This document shows, piece by piece, positions 19,227 to 29,047 of a stretch of DNA of 64,000 nt. Origin of the DNA: Chitinophaga sp. XS-30 (lineage in GTDB: Bacteria > Bacteroidota > Bacteroidia > Chitinophagales > Chitinophagaceae); the NCBI RefSeq assembly GCF_008086345.1, contig NZ_CP043006.1:3098032-3162031 (forward strand), read 5' to 3'. Position 1 is the stretch's first letter, and every line of letters begins with the position of its first letter. The notes beneath the pieces are model-generated. The model worked only from the letters and a program-made list of their open reading frames with translations. It searched no databases and was not told where the DNA came from. The translations under genes were made by a program, and so were the position numbers.

Positions 19227-19925
19227 TTAGTGGTTCATGATCGCGATCTTGGGCTTGAAATCCCCGGTGTTGCCTTCAAGACCGGCCAGGAATATCGTTT
19301 GCGCGAATCCGCGACCCAAAGTAACGTCTGTTTTAACAGCGATCTCTGTATCGGTACCTGCCGCTTTGGCCCGGACGGTAACGGTATTGGCATCCGTGGG
19401 TACGAAAGAGTCGTACACACCGCCCAGAAAATCCATGTTCTGCCGGCTGGAAGAAACCTTGGTGTCGTTGATATAGAAATCTACAGGGCCCAGATCGGGG
19501 CTGAGATTGAAGAAACGGACATTTGATTTTTCCGTGCTGAGATCGTCAAATGTATAGGCTTCGTTGATCGTGTACACATCGATCGGGGACTGTCCGTAAA
19601 GAATGTGGGTGTGATAGTCCAGCGTATCGTATATGCCGGTGGTTGTAGCCAGGATGCTGTCCCCGCCGGCTTTTTTGAAATCTATCTTGAGGGAACCGAG
19701 AGTTTCAGATGTAAAACCGCCGTACACGGCAAATCCCAGGTTTGCCCCCTCTTTTGCGTTGTTGACATAGATATCAGCCGCATACGTGGTGGGAACACCG
19801 CTGATGAAAGCCAGCGAAGTGTAAGGTTTTTGCGGTGTCGTGTTGTTCTTCAGGCAGGAAGACAATCCTGCAAATGCCACTACCAGGGCCAGCATTGCCC
19901 AGATCCGGTTTTTCTTTGTTACCAT
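19227..19925 (-). CDS. DUF4397 lipoprotein
   Basis: The 232-residue protein from ATG 19925 has a lipoprotein signal (AGLSSCLKNN) and DUF4397-type repeats of beta structure, with SLAFISGVPTTYAADIYVNN, YGGFTSETLGSLKIDF, VRFFNLSPDLGPVDFYIND and RGFAQTIFLAGLEG. DUF4397 proteins are surface or periplasmic beta proteins of unknown role. The frame is open back to 19976, but that would overlap the upstream gene and lacks a signal, so 19925 is chosen. It lies 37 bases downstream of the serine hydrolase gene and may share its transcript. Confidence 0.82.
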   Translation of the reverse strand: MVTKKNRIWAMLALVVAFAGLSSCLKNNTTPQKPYTSLAFISGVPTTYAADIYVNNAKEGANLGFAVYGGFTSETLGSLKIDFKKAGGDSILATTTGIYDTLDYHTHILYGQSPIDVYTINEAYTFDDLSTEKSNVRFFNLSPDLGPVDFYINDTKVSSSRQNMDFLGGVYDSFVPTDANTVTVRAKAAGTDTEIAVKTDVTLGRGFAQTIFLAGLEGNTGDFKPKIAIMNH

Positions 19926-19962
19926 GCTCTCTTTTTTATTGATGAATTGTGTGAGTTGACGA

Positions 19963-21231
19963 TTACTGTTTATCATACTTTATTTTATAACGTTCCAGAT
20001 CAGGTTTGTATTTTCTGAGCCTTTGCCGTTCCGCTTCGTAGATCACTGTTCCCAGTTCCCTGAGGAAGGGGCGGCCGATGGACTCAAAATCGTATGTGTT
20101 GTCGCCGATCACCCCATTGCTGTTTACATACACGGTAGCGGAAAGCAGGAACTCCACGCCATGATCGAAATCCGCCACATACGCCACATCGGTCAGGAAC
20201 CCATATGCCCAGCCGGGTTTGTTGAATATCCGCATCCCGGGAGGCAGCTGTACGGCTTTATCGGCCCCGCCGAGGAGATATTTCACATAATTGTTGTGAA
20301 ATTCCGTGGAATCGTAGGCCGGATAGCTGGTTTCCGTGGGTTGTTGCGACATATACCGGTATAAAAACCGGTAATCATCCTCTGTTAAACGAAAAGCTTG
20401 CCGGGATGTTACACTTTCCGGAAAAATTATGCTTTTCAGGATATTATGAAGGTCTGCCAGCAGCATCCGGTTCTTGGCGGAGAAGTCGAAAGGGGAGGGT
20501 ATCAGCTGTTTGTCAACATAGTGGGCCTTCCCCGCAAAGTCCCGGCGCACGGGGAATTGCAGGGTACTGAGCTGCGCCGGTTGCCGGCACAGCTGTTTTC
20601 CGTCCTTTTCAAACCATACGGCGTTGGTGGACCGGTTGGCTTCCGGGGAGAGGGGAACGCTGAGGCGGTGGAGGACCTGGGACTGCGGGTAACCTTTTTC
20701 CCATAATGCCCGGTTGAATTCCTCCTGACCGATAAATTCATAGAGCCGGTTAAAAGCGTCATTATCGCTTACAAGAAAGATTTTTTTGATATAATGGGCA
20801 ATTGAGGGCTGCAGATCGGCCGCACTGCTGTCTGCCGTCACGCCATCTGAAATACCTTGCAGGCTGTCCGTGTACATGGGTGTGAATTTGTCCAGCCCCA
20901 GCCGGTTCAGCTTTTCCAGGGCCAGGAAGGCGGCGGGCATTTTAACGGTGGATGCGGGATAGAAATAGCGATCCGGCTGCAGGTGGAAGGCATGGTCCGT
21001 GAAAACAGGCCTGTTCTCCGCGTCCCGGTCAATTTGCGTATAGATGATCTGAAGCCTGTATTCTTCCGGGTTTTGCCATACAGGGGAGAGCCTGGAGGCA
21101 TTGGCCCCGAGCAGCGAATCCAGGTATTTCTGGTTGTTAACGGCCATGGAAGCAGAATTTATGCGCCCGGGAGTTTGGCAGTTCATAAAAAAAACCAATA
21201 TTGCAACTGCCGTCAAAAAACGGTGCATCAT
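19963..21231 (-). CDS. Serine hydrolase of the class A beta-lactamase fold, lipoprotein
   Basis: This 422-residue protein has a lipoprotein-like N-terminus (FFMNCQTPG, Cys18). The active-site set of the beta-lactamase/transpeptidase fold is visible: PASTVKMP (Ser94, Lys97), VSDNDAFN (Ser155-Asp156-Asn157) and a KTG-like FNKPGWAYG, where Pro replaces Thr. That last change and the extra length make a classical penicillinase unlikely; a carboxypeptidase, esterase or other penicillin-recognising hydrolase is more probable. Similar serine hydrolases are common in Bacteroidota and usually have no known substrate. It is divergent from secDF. Confidence 0.78.
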   Translation of the reverse strand: MMHRFLTAVAILVFFMNCQTPGRINSASMAVNNQKYLDSLLGANASRLSPVWQNPEEYRLQIIYTQIDRDAENRPVFTDHAFHLQPDRYFYPASTVKMPAAFLALEKLNRLGLDKFTPMYTDSLQGISDGVTADSSAADLQPSIAHYIKKIFLVSDNDAFNRLYEFIGQEEFNRALWEKGYPQSQVLHRLSVPLSPEANRSTNAVWFEKDGKQLCRQPAQLSTLQFPVRRDFAGKAHYVDKQLIPSPFDFSAKNRMLLADLHNILKSIIFPESVTSRQAFRLTEDDYRFLYRYMSQQPTETSYPAYDSTEFHNNYVKYLLGGADKAVQLPPGMRIFNKPGWAYGFLTDVAYVADFDHGVEFLLSATVYVNSNGVIGDNTYDFESIGRPFLRELGTVIYEAERQRLRKYKPDLERYKIKYDKQ

Positions 21232-21327
21232 GATAGGAAAATTTTAAAGCCTGAATCAGCTCAAAACCAGCCAGATATTGATTCTGTAACTGTTTTTATC
21301 CGGGCTTTAATATATCAATTTAAATTC

Positions 21328-21335
21328 TATCTTTG
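21328..21335 (+). promoter_or_regulatory. -7 promoter box of secDF
   Basis: TATCTTTG is a full match, 37 bases before the ATG at 21372. It overlaps the TTG at 21333, which therefore should not be the start. Confidence 0.55.
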
Positions 21336-21371
21336 CAACTCTTAAAAAATTTATATTTAATCCGAAACAAA

Positions 21372-24300
21372 ATGCAACTAAAAGGACTGGTTAGATTTTT
21401 TGCTGTCGCACTGATCCTTATCTCTTTGTATCAATTGTCCTTCACGTTCGTGGTGCGGAACTATGAGAAAAAGATAAAGACCGCCGCCGAAGCGTTTGTG
21501 GCCGGGCAACACCCGACTGCTGAACAGAAGTATCCAGGTAACAAGGAATTACAATCCTTCTATCAGGACACGCTCAGCAACCTGGTAAAAGAGAGAACGG
21601 AGTATATGCTGGACAGCGCCAGTGGCAAGCAGATTGCGGGATTTCCCTGGTTTACCACCTATACCAAAGCGAAAGAAAGACAACTGAACCTGGGTCTTGA
21701 CCTCCAGGGCGGTATGAATGTGGTACTGGAAGTGAGTGTGGAGGACGTTGTTCGCGCGCTCGCCGGCCATTCCAAGGATGCTGCTTTCAACAAAGCCATT
21801 CAGAAGGCCATAGAACGCAAAAAGAACAGCCAGGCCGATTTTGTGACCCTGTTCGGCGAAGCCTACAAGGAGGAAGCCCCCAACGGGAAACTGGCTTCCA
21901 TATTTGCCACCGCCCAGCAAAAGCAGATCACTTTCAACACCTCCAATGAGCAGGTGCTGGATATCATCCGCAATGAGGCCAGGGCCGCTATCAGGAATAC
22001 TCATAAAGTACTGCAGAACCGTATAGACAAGTTCGGGGTAGCTTCCCCTTCCATCAACCTGGATGAGAACCGCGGCATTATTTCCGTGGAACTGGCCGGT
22101 GTGGATGATGCTGACCGTGTGCGCAAGTACCTGCAGGCCAGCGCTAACCTCGAATTCCGGGAAACATATAAAGCCAGCGCCGAGTTCTTTAACGGCGTGC
22201 TCGGCCCCATGAATGAAGCCGTGAAGCTCGCATTGGGTGGTACAGCCACGAAAGTGGACTCCTCCGCAGCTGCTGAAACAGCACCTGCAGCCAGCGATGC
22301 TCCGGTAGCCGCAGACACCACAGGCAGTCTCTCCAGCCTCCTGGCCGGAGATTCCGCCACAGCAAAGACCGGTGATTCCGCCAGCCTGGAAGCCCTCGAA
22401 ATTGAACAGGCCAGGAAAGAAAATCCCCTGTTCACCATCTTCGCTCCGGCTATTGACCAGAACGGCCAGCCCTTCGCCGGTCCCGTTCTTGGCCGCATGC
22501 TCCCCCGTGATACCGCCACCTTCAGCAAATACCTGGCACTGCCTGGCGTAAAAGCCACATTGCCCCGCGACCTGGTATTCGTTTTCGGCCCTTCCAACAA
22601 GGAAGACCGCAACCTGCCGCTGGACGTATTTGCCATCAAAGTGAACCCGGCCAACCCCAAGGCCAAGATCAGCGGTGAACGCGTGATCGCTGCCCGGGCA
22701 GACTATGGTCAGGATGGCCAGCCGGAAGTATCCATGAGCATGGACAATGTAGGTACGCGCGACTGGCGCAACCTCACCCGCGCGCTGAAGCCGACGAACA
22801 TGGAAGACCGCTCCACCTATAATTATGTAGCGATCGTACTGGATAATGTAGTGTATTCCGCTCCCTCCATCCAGAACGAGATCCCGAACGGTAATTCCTC
22901 CATCAGCGGCAGCTTTACTACTGAAGAAGCCACCGACCTTGCCAACATCCTCGTATCCGGCAGAATGCCTGCCCCTGCGAAGATCGTTCAGGAACAGGTA
23001 GTAGGCCCCACATTGGGACAGGAATCCATCGAAGCCGGCGCCAAATCATTCATCATCGCTTTTGGCGTGATCTTCATCCTGATGCTGGTATATTTTAACA
23101 CCAGCGGCTGGATCGCCAATATTGCCCTGATCCTTAACCTGCTCTTTACCGTAGGCATCCTGGCATCACTGGGCGCTACGCTCACCATGCCGGGTATCGC
23201 AGGCCTTGTGCTTACCATCGGTATGGCGGTAGATACGAACGTAATCATCTTTGAAAGGATCAAGGAAGAATTGAGCCGCGGGAAATCCTATCCGGATGCC
23301 GTGAAGGACGGTTATAAACGTTCCTACGCACCCGTGCTGGATGGTCACATCACCTCCCTGCTCACTGCCTGCATCCTGTTCTACTTTGGTCTCGGCCCGG
23401 TACTGGGCTTCGCTACCACCCAGATCATCGGTCTGTTGCTCTCCATGTTCTGCGGTATCCTCGTATCCCGTATGCTGACCGACTGGTGGACCAACAAGAA
23501 AAGGCACCTGGAATATTTTACACCCATTTCCCGCAGGATATTCAAACATGCCAGCTACAACTTCGTAGGCATGCGCAAATACACCTATATCATTTCCATC
23601 GTAGTGTTCATCCTGGGTATCGGCTCCTTCTTCAATGGATTTGACCGTGGGGTGGACTTCAGCGGTGGCCGCAGCTATACCGTACGTTTCGATAAACCGG
23701 TGAATCCGGAGCAGGTACGGGAAACGCTAAGCAATATCTACGGCTCTGAACCTTTCGTGAAAACGATTGGGGAAAACAACCAGCTGAGCATTACCACCGC
23801 CTACCGGATCGATGAGAATTCAGACGAGGCTTCAGCAGAAGTAAGCCAGAAGCTCTATGAAGGCCTCAAGGCCAATTTCGATGGGAATGTTGACTATCAG
23901 ACATTCACCAGCAAATACATTGTAGGCTCACAAACCGTTGCCCCCACGATTTCCGATGACCTTCGTTCGGGAGCCATCAAGGCCACCATCCTTTCATTGA
24001 TCGTGGTATTCCTGTACATCCTGCTGCGCTTCAGCAAATGGCAGTATTCCATCGGTACGATCTTCTCACTGTTGCACGACGTGATGGTAACCTTGGCGGT
24101 ATTCTCTTTCTGCCGCAGCTGGGTACCGTTCGCACTGGAAATAGATCAGCACTTCATTGCGGCTATCCTTACCGTGATCGGTTTCTCCATGAACGATACC
24201 GTGATCGTGTTCGACCGTATCCGCGAGAACTTCAGGTTAACGAAGAACGGCGATACCGCAACCATCATCAACCGTTCTATCAATGATACGCTGAGCCGTA

Positions 24301-24530
24301 CGATTATGACGTCTGTAACGGTGTTCATCACGATCCTTATCCTCTTCATCTTCGGTGGCGAGGTGACCCGCGGGTTTGCCTTTGCGATGCTCGTAGGTGT
24401 GGTGACCGGTGTATATTCCTCTATCTTCGTAGCAGCGCCTATCCTGGTGGACTTCGACAAGAAGAACACCCTTTCCCAGGAGAAAGAAGCGGTGAAGATC
24501 GAGAAGGCGCCGCCTTTATCCGCCAAATAA
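21372..24530 (+). CDS. secDF: SecDF fused protein translocase subunit
   Basis: This 1052-residue protein joins SecD and SecF in one chain, as is usual in Bacteroidota. It uses proton flow to help pull proteins out of SecYEG. The SecD half has LNLGLDLQGGMNVVLEV, the P1-head region, and helices with GIAGLVLTIGMAVDTNVIIFERIKEEL. The SecF half has FDRGVDFSGGRSYTVRF, LTVIGFSMNDTVIVFDRIREN and RTIMTSVTVFITILILFIFGG. A low-complexity Ala/Ser/Thr/Asp stretch lies in the periplasmic part at about residues 292-345. I chose ATG 21372 over the frame opening at 21333 because a promoter box covers the latter. Confidence 0.96.
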   Translation: MQLKGLVRFFAVALILISLYQLSFTFVVRNYEKKIKTAAEAFVAGQHPTAEQKYPGNKELQSFYQDTLSNLVKERTEYMLDSASGKQIAGFPWFTTYTKAKERQLNLGLDLQGGMNVVLEVSVEDVVRALAGHSKDAAFNKAIQKAIERKKNSQADFVTLFGEAYKEEAPNGKLASIFATAQQKQITFNTSNEQVLDIIRNEARAAIRNTHKVLQNRIDKFGVASPSINLDENRGIISVELAGVDDADRVRKYLQASANLEFRETYKASAEFFNGVLGPMNEAVKLALGGTATKVDSSAAAETAPAASDAPVAADTTGSLSSLLAGDSATAKTGDSASLEALEIEQARKENPLFTIFAPAIDQNGQPFAGPVLGRMLPRDTATFSKYLALPGVKATLPRDLVFVFGPSNKEDRNLPLDVFAIKVNPANPKAKISGERVIAARADYGQDGQPEVSMSMDNVGTRDWRNLTRALKPTNMEDRSTYNYVAIVLDNVVYSAPSIQNEIPNGNSSISGSFTTEEATDLANILVSGRMPAPAKIVQEQVVGPTLGQESIEAGAKSFIIAFGVIFILMLVYFNTSGWIANIALILNLLFTVGILASLGATLTMPGIAGLVLTIGMAVDTNVIIFERIKEELSRGKSYPDAVKDGYKRSYAPVLDGHITSLLTACILFYFGLGPVLGFATTQIIGLLLSMFCGILVSRMLTDWWTNKKRHLEYFTPISRRIFKHASYNFVGMRKYTYIISIVVFILGIGSFFNGFDRGVDFSGGRSYTVRFDKPVNPEQVRETLSNIYGSEPFVKTIGENNQLSITTAYRIDENSDEASAEVSQKLYEGLKANFDGNVDYQTFTSKYIVGSQTVAPTISDDLRSGAIKATILSLIVVFLYILLRFSKWQYSIGTIFSLLHDVMVTLAVFSFCRSWVPFALEIDQHFIAAILTVIGFSMNDTVIVFDRIRENFRLTKNGDTATIINRSINDTLSRTIMTSVTVFITILILFIFGGEVTRGFAFAMLVGVVTGVYSSIFVAAPILVDFDKKNTLSQEKEAVKIEKAPPLSAK

Positions 24531-24554
24531 CCCCCGGGGTTTAATGCATATGGC

Positions 24555-24590
24555 AACGGCCGCTTCAGCAATGGAGCGGCCGTTGTGTTT
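24555..24590 (+). terminator. Hairpin after secDF, probable terminator
   Basis: A perfect 10-base stem (24555-24564 with 24575-24584) with a 10-base loop is followed by GTGTTT. The T-tract is poor. Confidence 0.6.
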
Positions 24591-24689
24591 CCGGCAAAAA
24601 ATGCCGTCCTAAAAATCCGCAGGCATTTCGGGGCCCTCCCCAAAAGCTGCAATCAACACTTGCCCCGTTCAGGCAGCCTGCCCCGCCGC

Positions 24690-24719
24690 AAAAAAAAGCC
24701 CCCGCAAGCGGGAGCCTTT
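24690..24719 (-). terminator. Rho-independent terminator of the IscA-type gene
   Basis: On the minus strand a GC-rich stem (GGCTCCCGC with GCGGGGGCT, one wobble pair) is followed by eight T. It lies 24 bases beyond the stop at 24743. Confidence 0.8.
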
Positions 24720-24742
24720 ATCTACATACAAATTATTTGCGC

Positions 24743-25087
24743 TTATACCGCGAATGACGTTCCGCAACCGCAGCTGGAACTGGCATTGGGGTTACTGAAA
24801 GTAAACCCGCGTGCGTTCAGCCCATTCTGGAAGTCTACTTCCATACCCATCAGGTAAAGGCCATGTGCTTTCTTCATCACTACCGGAATGCCTGCTATCT
24901 CGTACACTTCATCATCTTCCATCTTCGCATCAAAGCCCAGTACATAGGTCAGCCCCGAACATCCGCCGCCTTTCACGCCAATGCGCAGGTACTGCGACTG
25001 GTCGAAGCCATCTTCCTGACGGATGCGCGTCAGTTCCTGTATGGCGCCCGTTGTCAATTTTATCGGTGATTGCGTGATTGTTTCCAT
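24743..25087 (-). CDS. IscA/HesB-type iron-sulfur cluster assembly protein
   Basis: This 114-residue cytosolic protein has the A-type carrier fold with all three cluster-binding cysteines: Cys43 in KGGGCSGLTYVLGFD and Cys106/Cys108 in SSSCGCGTSF. A-type carriers take Fe-S clusters from the assembly scaffold to client enzymes. Length is normal. It stands alone, with secDF converging on it and the large metallopeptidase gene diverging. The Fe-S serine dehydratase in this window could be one client, but nothing in the sequence shows it. Confidence 0.94.
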   Translation of the reverse strand: METITQSPIKLTTGAIQELTRIRQEDGFDQSQYLRIGVKGGGCSGLTYVLGFDAKMEDDEVYEIAGIPVVMKKAHGLYLMGMEVDFQNGLNARGFTFSNPNASSSCGCGTSFAV

Positions 25088-25198
25088 ATCTAAACTATTT
25101 ATCTTACAAAAATACGGAAAAATGCAGGATGTACGTTGTCACATGAATGTCAGCGTTCTTAATATAGAATTTAAAAATTGTATGTAATTTACTTCCCT

Positions 25199-27985
25199 AT
25201 GCGAAAACTTCTATGCCTGGCGATCACCATTTTCCTGTTGAAACAGGCCGTGGCGCAGCAATTCGGCGGTAATCCACCGTCCCTTAAATGGCAGCAGATC
25301 AATACCGATACGGTAAGGGTCATTTTTCCCGCAGGCATGCATGCCGAAGGGAAGCGTGTGGCGGATATCGTTCATCACATCAGCCGTTACAACCGGGCTC
25401 CCATCGGTGATCTGCAGAAGAAGGTAAGCATCGTGCTCCAGAACCAGACCCTCCAGTCCAACGGCTATGTGCAGATGGGCCCCTTCCGTTCAGAGTTCTT
25501 CCTCACCCCTCCGCCCTCCAGCAACGATGTGGGCGCGCTGAACTGGGTGGACCAGCTGGCGCTGCATGAATACCGCCATGTGCTGCAAAACAGCAATTTC
25601 CGGAAAGGGCTGAGCAAAGTGTTGTATTATCTCGGTGGTGAGCTGGGGCAGGCAGCAGCTACCAATATCGCCGTGCCGGACTGGTTCTGGGAAGGGGATG
25701 CTGTTGTTACCGAAACGGCGCTCAGCAACCAGGGGAGAGGACGGCTGCCCGCTTTTTTTGAAGACTACCGTTCGCTGGCCCTGGCCGGCAAACAATACGC
25801 TTATATGCAGATCAGGAACGGCTCCTACCGCAATTATATTCCCAACCACTACGCCACGGGTTACCTGATGACCAGCTATGGCCGCAAGCAGTATGGTCAG
25901 ACCTTCTGGAAAGAAGTGACCGATGATGCCGTCCGTTACCGCCGCCTGTTCTATCCCTTTTCGCAAAGCCTGAAACATCGCACCGGCCGGAATGCTGCGG
26001 GGTTCTTTGCCGCCTCGCTGGACGATTACCGCCGGCAATGGACATTGAAAACGGACCAGCAGGCGGATACGCTTACACCGGCCACCCGCACGGTGACCCA
26101 TTACAAGTACGTGTACGCCCTGGAGAACGGTGGCCTCATCGTTTCCAGACGCTCCTTCAAACAGATACCTGCCTTTTATGAACTGGACGCGGAAGGCCGG
26201 GAAACAAGGATCACAGCGCCGGGTATCGGTTTTGATGACTATTTCAGCTACCGCAACGGGCGGCTGTTATGGACGGAAAGCCGGTACGACCCGCGATGGG
26301 GTTGGAAGGATTATTCCGTTGTAAAAATATACGACCGCCAGACGGGCAAAACAGCCACCCTCCGGCAGCAGCGCCGCTGCTTCTCCCCGGATCTCTCATT
26401 CGATGGCAGGCAAATAGCGGTTGTGACCGTATCCACCGCCCAGGAATACGCCCTGAGGATACTGGATGCAGCAACCGGCGCAGTGACCCGAACGCTGCCC
26501 AACCCGGATAACTGGTATTACACCTATCCGAAATTCACGGAAGACGACCGGTTCATCATCAGCGCCGTAAGGGATACGACGGGCAGGATGGCCCTGATAC
26601 GCCAGTCCCTGCAGGATGGCGCAACCGAAATGCTGATCCCCTTCCGCACACAGACCATCGGCATTCCCGCGGTGAACCGGGACACGATCTATTTTACCGC
26701 CGCATTTACGGACGTCAACAACGTATTTGCCTATCACAACGGCCGGGTGGAACAGGTAACGGACCGCCCGAATGGCGTGCAGCATATGGCTTTATCAGGC
26801 CAGCGGCTGGTGTTCAGCGAGTTCACGGCGGACGGCTACAAGCTGCTGCGCACCGATGCCGCCGGCACAACTTTCGATCCGGGAAAAGACCATCACAGCG
26901 CCTGGCTGCAGCCTGATTTCGGTGAGGAGAATATCCTGGACAAGTTACCGGCCAGGGAGTACACGATCAGCAAATATCCCAAAGCCCACCGGATCTTCAA
27001 TTTTCACAGCTGGCTGCCGCGTATAGATGATCCGGAATACGGGTTGTACCTCTACGGGGAGAATGTGCTGGGCACCCTGCAAAGCAACATCGGTTACTAT
27101 TATAATACGAACGAAAGAAGCTCCGGCCTGGGCGCAAGCCTGCTGTACGGGGCCTGGTACCCTTACCTCCGGCTGGGCGGGGATTACCGGATGCAGCGTT
27201 ACCTCGGCGTGAGCGATACCGTGCAGGTGATCTGGAATGAACTGGACTGGTACGGAGGGCTGAGCCTGCCGCTCAACTTCACCTCCGGCAAATATTACCG
27301 TTATCTTACCCTGAGCGGCAATTTTCACCAGCTGGCCCGTTACCGCGCGGCCAATTCCAAATACCGGTTCACGGACGATAATATACAGTATGTGGATGCC
27401 GGCCTGAGCTTCTCCAATCAGCGCATCCGCGCCGGGCAGAACATCTTCTCGCATTTTGCCCAATCCTTGTTGCTGCGGTATTATAAAACCGTCAATCATG
27501 TACCCGCAGAGCAGTGGCTTGGGCGGCTGGACCTTTACCTGCCGGGACTTTTCGCCAATCACAACCTGGTGCTGCAAGGCGCCTGGCAGCAGCGGGATAC
27601 CCTGCAGCGGTATGCCTTTTCAGATAACTTCGTGTATGCGAGAGGGTATGAGAAGCCTTTCTATGAGCATATCTGGAAGCTGGGCGCGAATTATCATCTG
27701 CCGGTAGCTTACCCGGACTGGGGATTTGCGAACATCCTGTTCTTCATGCGGCTGCGCTGCAACATGTTTTACGATCACAGCGTAACCTGGCATTTTCGCC
27801 GGAAACAGCACTATACTTATGCCTCTGCCGGAGGCGAATTGTTCTTTGATACAAAGATCGGCAATGTACTGCCCTTTACTTTCGGGATGCGGTACAGCCA
27901 GCTCCTGAACGATGATCCCTATGATCCTTCCCGGAAGGGCCGTTTCGAGGTGATCGTGCCGTTGCAGCAGTTGTTCAACTATTAA
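25199..27985 (+). CDS. Outer-membrane protein with HExxH metallopeptidase domain, beta-propeller and C-terminal barrel
   Basis: The 928-residue protein from ATG 25199 has a signal peptide (MRKLLCLAITIFLL, cleavage near AVAQQ). Residues about 25-260 hold a gluzincin-like zinc site: His123-Glu-Tyr-Arg-His127 followed by Glu165 in VPDWFWEGDAVVTE, as in peptidase MA-type families. Residues about 280-560 look like a TolB/WD40-like beta-propeller (repeated D-G-x-I, Y-x-Y-P-K-F). From about 600 there are amphipathic, aromatic-rich strands like a surface-antigen barrel (GLGASLLYGAWYPYLRLGGDYRMQ), ending in QLFNY. The substrate is unknown. It begins an apparent pair with the AI-2E-family gene, 9 bases downstream. 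Confidence 0.72.
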   Translation: MRKLLCLAITIFLLKQAVAQQFGGNPPSLKWQQINTDTVRVIFPAGMHAEGKRVADIVHHISRYNRAPIGDLQKKVSIVLQNQTLQSNGYVQMGPFRSEFFLTPPPSSNDVGALNWVDQLALHEYRHVLQNSNFRKGLSKVLYYLGGELGQAAATNIAVPDWFWEGDAVVTETALSNQGRGRLPAFFEDYRSLALAGKQYAYMQIRNGSYRNYIPNHYATGYLMTSYGRKQYGQTFWKEVTDDAVRYRRLFYPFSQSLKHRTGRNAAGFFAASLDDYRRQWTLKTDQQADTLTPATRTVTHYKYVYALENGGLIVSRRSFKQIPAFYELDAEGRETRITAPGIGFDDYFSYRNGRLLWTESRYDPRWGWKDYSVVKIYDRQTGKTATLRQQRRCFSPDLSFDGRQIAVVTVSTAQEYALRILDAATGAVTRTLPNPDNWYYTYPKFTEDDRFIISAVRDTTGRMALIRQSLQDGATEMLIPFRTQTIGIPAVNRDTIYFTAAFTDVNNVFAYHNGRVEQVTDRPNGVQHMALSGQRLVFSEFTADGYKLLRTDAAGTTFDPGKDHHSAWLQPDFGEENILDKLPAREYTISKYPKAHRIFNFHSWLPRIDDPEYGLYLYGENVLGTLQSNIGYYYNTNERSSGLGASLLYGAWYPYLRLGGDYRMQRYLGVSDTVQVIWNELDWYGGLSLPLNFTSGKYYRYLTLSGNFHQLARYRAANSKYRFTDDNIQYVDAGLSFSNQRIRAGQNIFSHFAQSLLLRYYKTVNHVPAEQWLGRLDLYLPGLFANHNLVLQGAWQQRDTLQRYAFSDNFVYARGYEKPFYEHIWKLGANYHLPVAYPDWGFANILFFMRLRCNMFYDHSVTWHFRRKQHYTYASAGGELFFDTKIGNVLPFTFGMRYSQLLNDDPYDPSRKGRFEVIVPLQQLFNY

Positions 27986-27994
27986 ACTGTAAAC

Positions 27995-29044
27995 ATGAGA
28001 AATACACACAAACAGCCGTTTTATCAGAAGCTGAGCCTGACCTTGCTGAGCCTTGTGCTGATCGTTGTCATCCTGCGCACAACGAAGGAAATACTGGCGC
28101 CGGTAGCATTCGGTTTCCTGTTTGCATTGCTGCTCCTGCCGATAGCGCAGGGCCTGGAACGGTTACGGGTGCCGAGAGGACTTGCCGCTACGCTGGCGGT
28201 GCTGATATTCGTGATCTGCATGCTTGGGCTGTTGTATTTCATCTCCTGGCAGACCACCAATTTCCTGTCTGACCTGCCCACGCTGGAAAGGAACCTGATG
28301 GCCCAGGCCAACCAGCTGACGATCTGGATAGATGAAAAGTTCAGCATTGATTCCGATCAGCAGATCGCGTGGATCAACGATACGGCCGCAAAAAGTATCA
28401 CCACGGTATCCCAGTTCGCCGTAAATACACTTTCTTCGCTTTCTTCCCTCGTGCTGTTCCTGGTGTTCATTCCCCTGTACACATTCTTTTTGCTGTATTA
28501 CCGCAAGCTGCTGGTAGTATTTCTGCTGAAGCTTTTCCGGCGGGAGCATGCGGATGAAGTGCATGACGTGATCTCCAAAACGCGTGTGGTGGTGAAGAGT
28601 TATGTAGTGGGACTGTTCATAGAGATGGTGGTGGTGGCCGCGCTGTATATCACCGCGCTATTATTGCTGGGCGTGAAATATGCGGTGCTGCTGGGTACTA
28701 TTGGCGCTATCTTCAATGTGATCCCCTACATCGGGATGGTGATCACCATCATCATAACGGTACTGGTTACACTGACCACCGGTACCTTAAGCCAGGCGCT
28801 CTGGGCGGCATTGGCCCTCTTCCTTATTCATTTGCTGGATGCGAATGTGCTGCTTCCGAGGATCGTGGGTTCCAAGGTATCCATCAATGCCATGATCACT
28901 TTGCTGGGTGTATTCGTGGGCAGCATGATATGGGGGATTGCCGGGATGTTCATTTCGATTCCGGCCATGGCCTTGCTGAAGGTTGTTTTTGACAGGATAC
29001 CGAATATGAAGCCCTGGGGGATATTGATGGGATCGGGGGAATAA
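27995..29044 (+). CDS. AI-2E family transporter (PerM/YdiK type)
   Basis: This 349-residue inner-membrane protein has about eight helices, an N-terminal pair (LSLTLLSLVLIVVILRTTKEIL, VAFGFLFALLLLPIAQGLE), a soluble amphipathic part at about 95-145, and the family motifs in the second half: VGLFIEMVVVAALY, NVIPYIGMVITIIITVLV, LDANVLLPRIVGSKVSIN. The family includes quorum-signal exporters and sodium/proton antiporters, so the cargo cannot be fixed. It starts 9 bases after the outer-membrane metallopeptidase gene and is probably cotranscribed. Confidence 0.9.
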   Translation: MRNTHKQPFYQKLSLTLLSLVLIVVILRTTKEILAPVAFGFLFALLLLPIAQGLERLRVPRGLAATLAVLIFVICMLGLLYFISWQTTNFLSDLPTLERNLMAQANQLTIWIDEKFSIDSDQQIAWINDTAAKSITTVSQFAVNTLSSLSSLVLFLVFIPLYTFFLLYYRKLLVVFLLKLFRREHADEVHDVISKTRVVVKSYVVGLFIEMVVVAALYITALLLLGVKYAVLLGTIGAIFNVIPYIGMVITIIITVLVTLTTGTLSQALWAALALFLIHLLDANVLLPRIVGSKVSINAMITLLGVFVGSMIWGIAGMFISIPAMALLKVVFDRIPNMKPWGILMGSGE

Positions 29045-29047
29045 GGT

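Noticed and set aside
21333..21371. TTG start for secDF at 21333
   Set aside because: It overlaps the TATCTTTG promoter box; ATG 21372 gives the usual N-terminal helix of the family.
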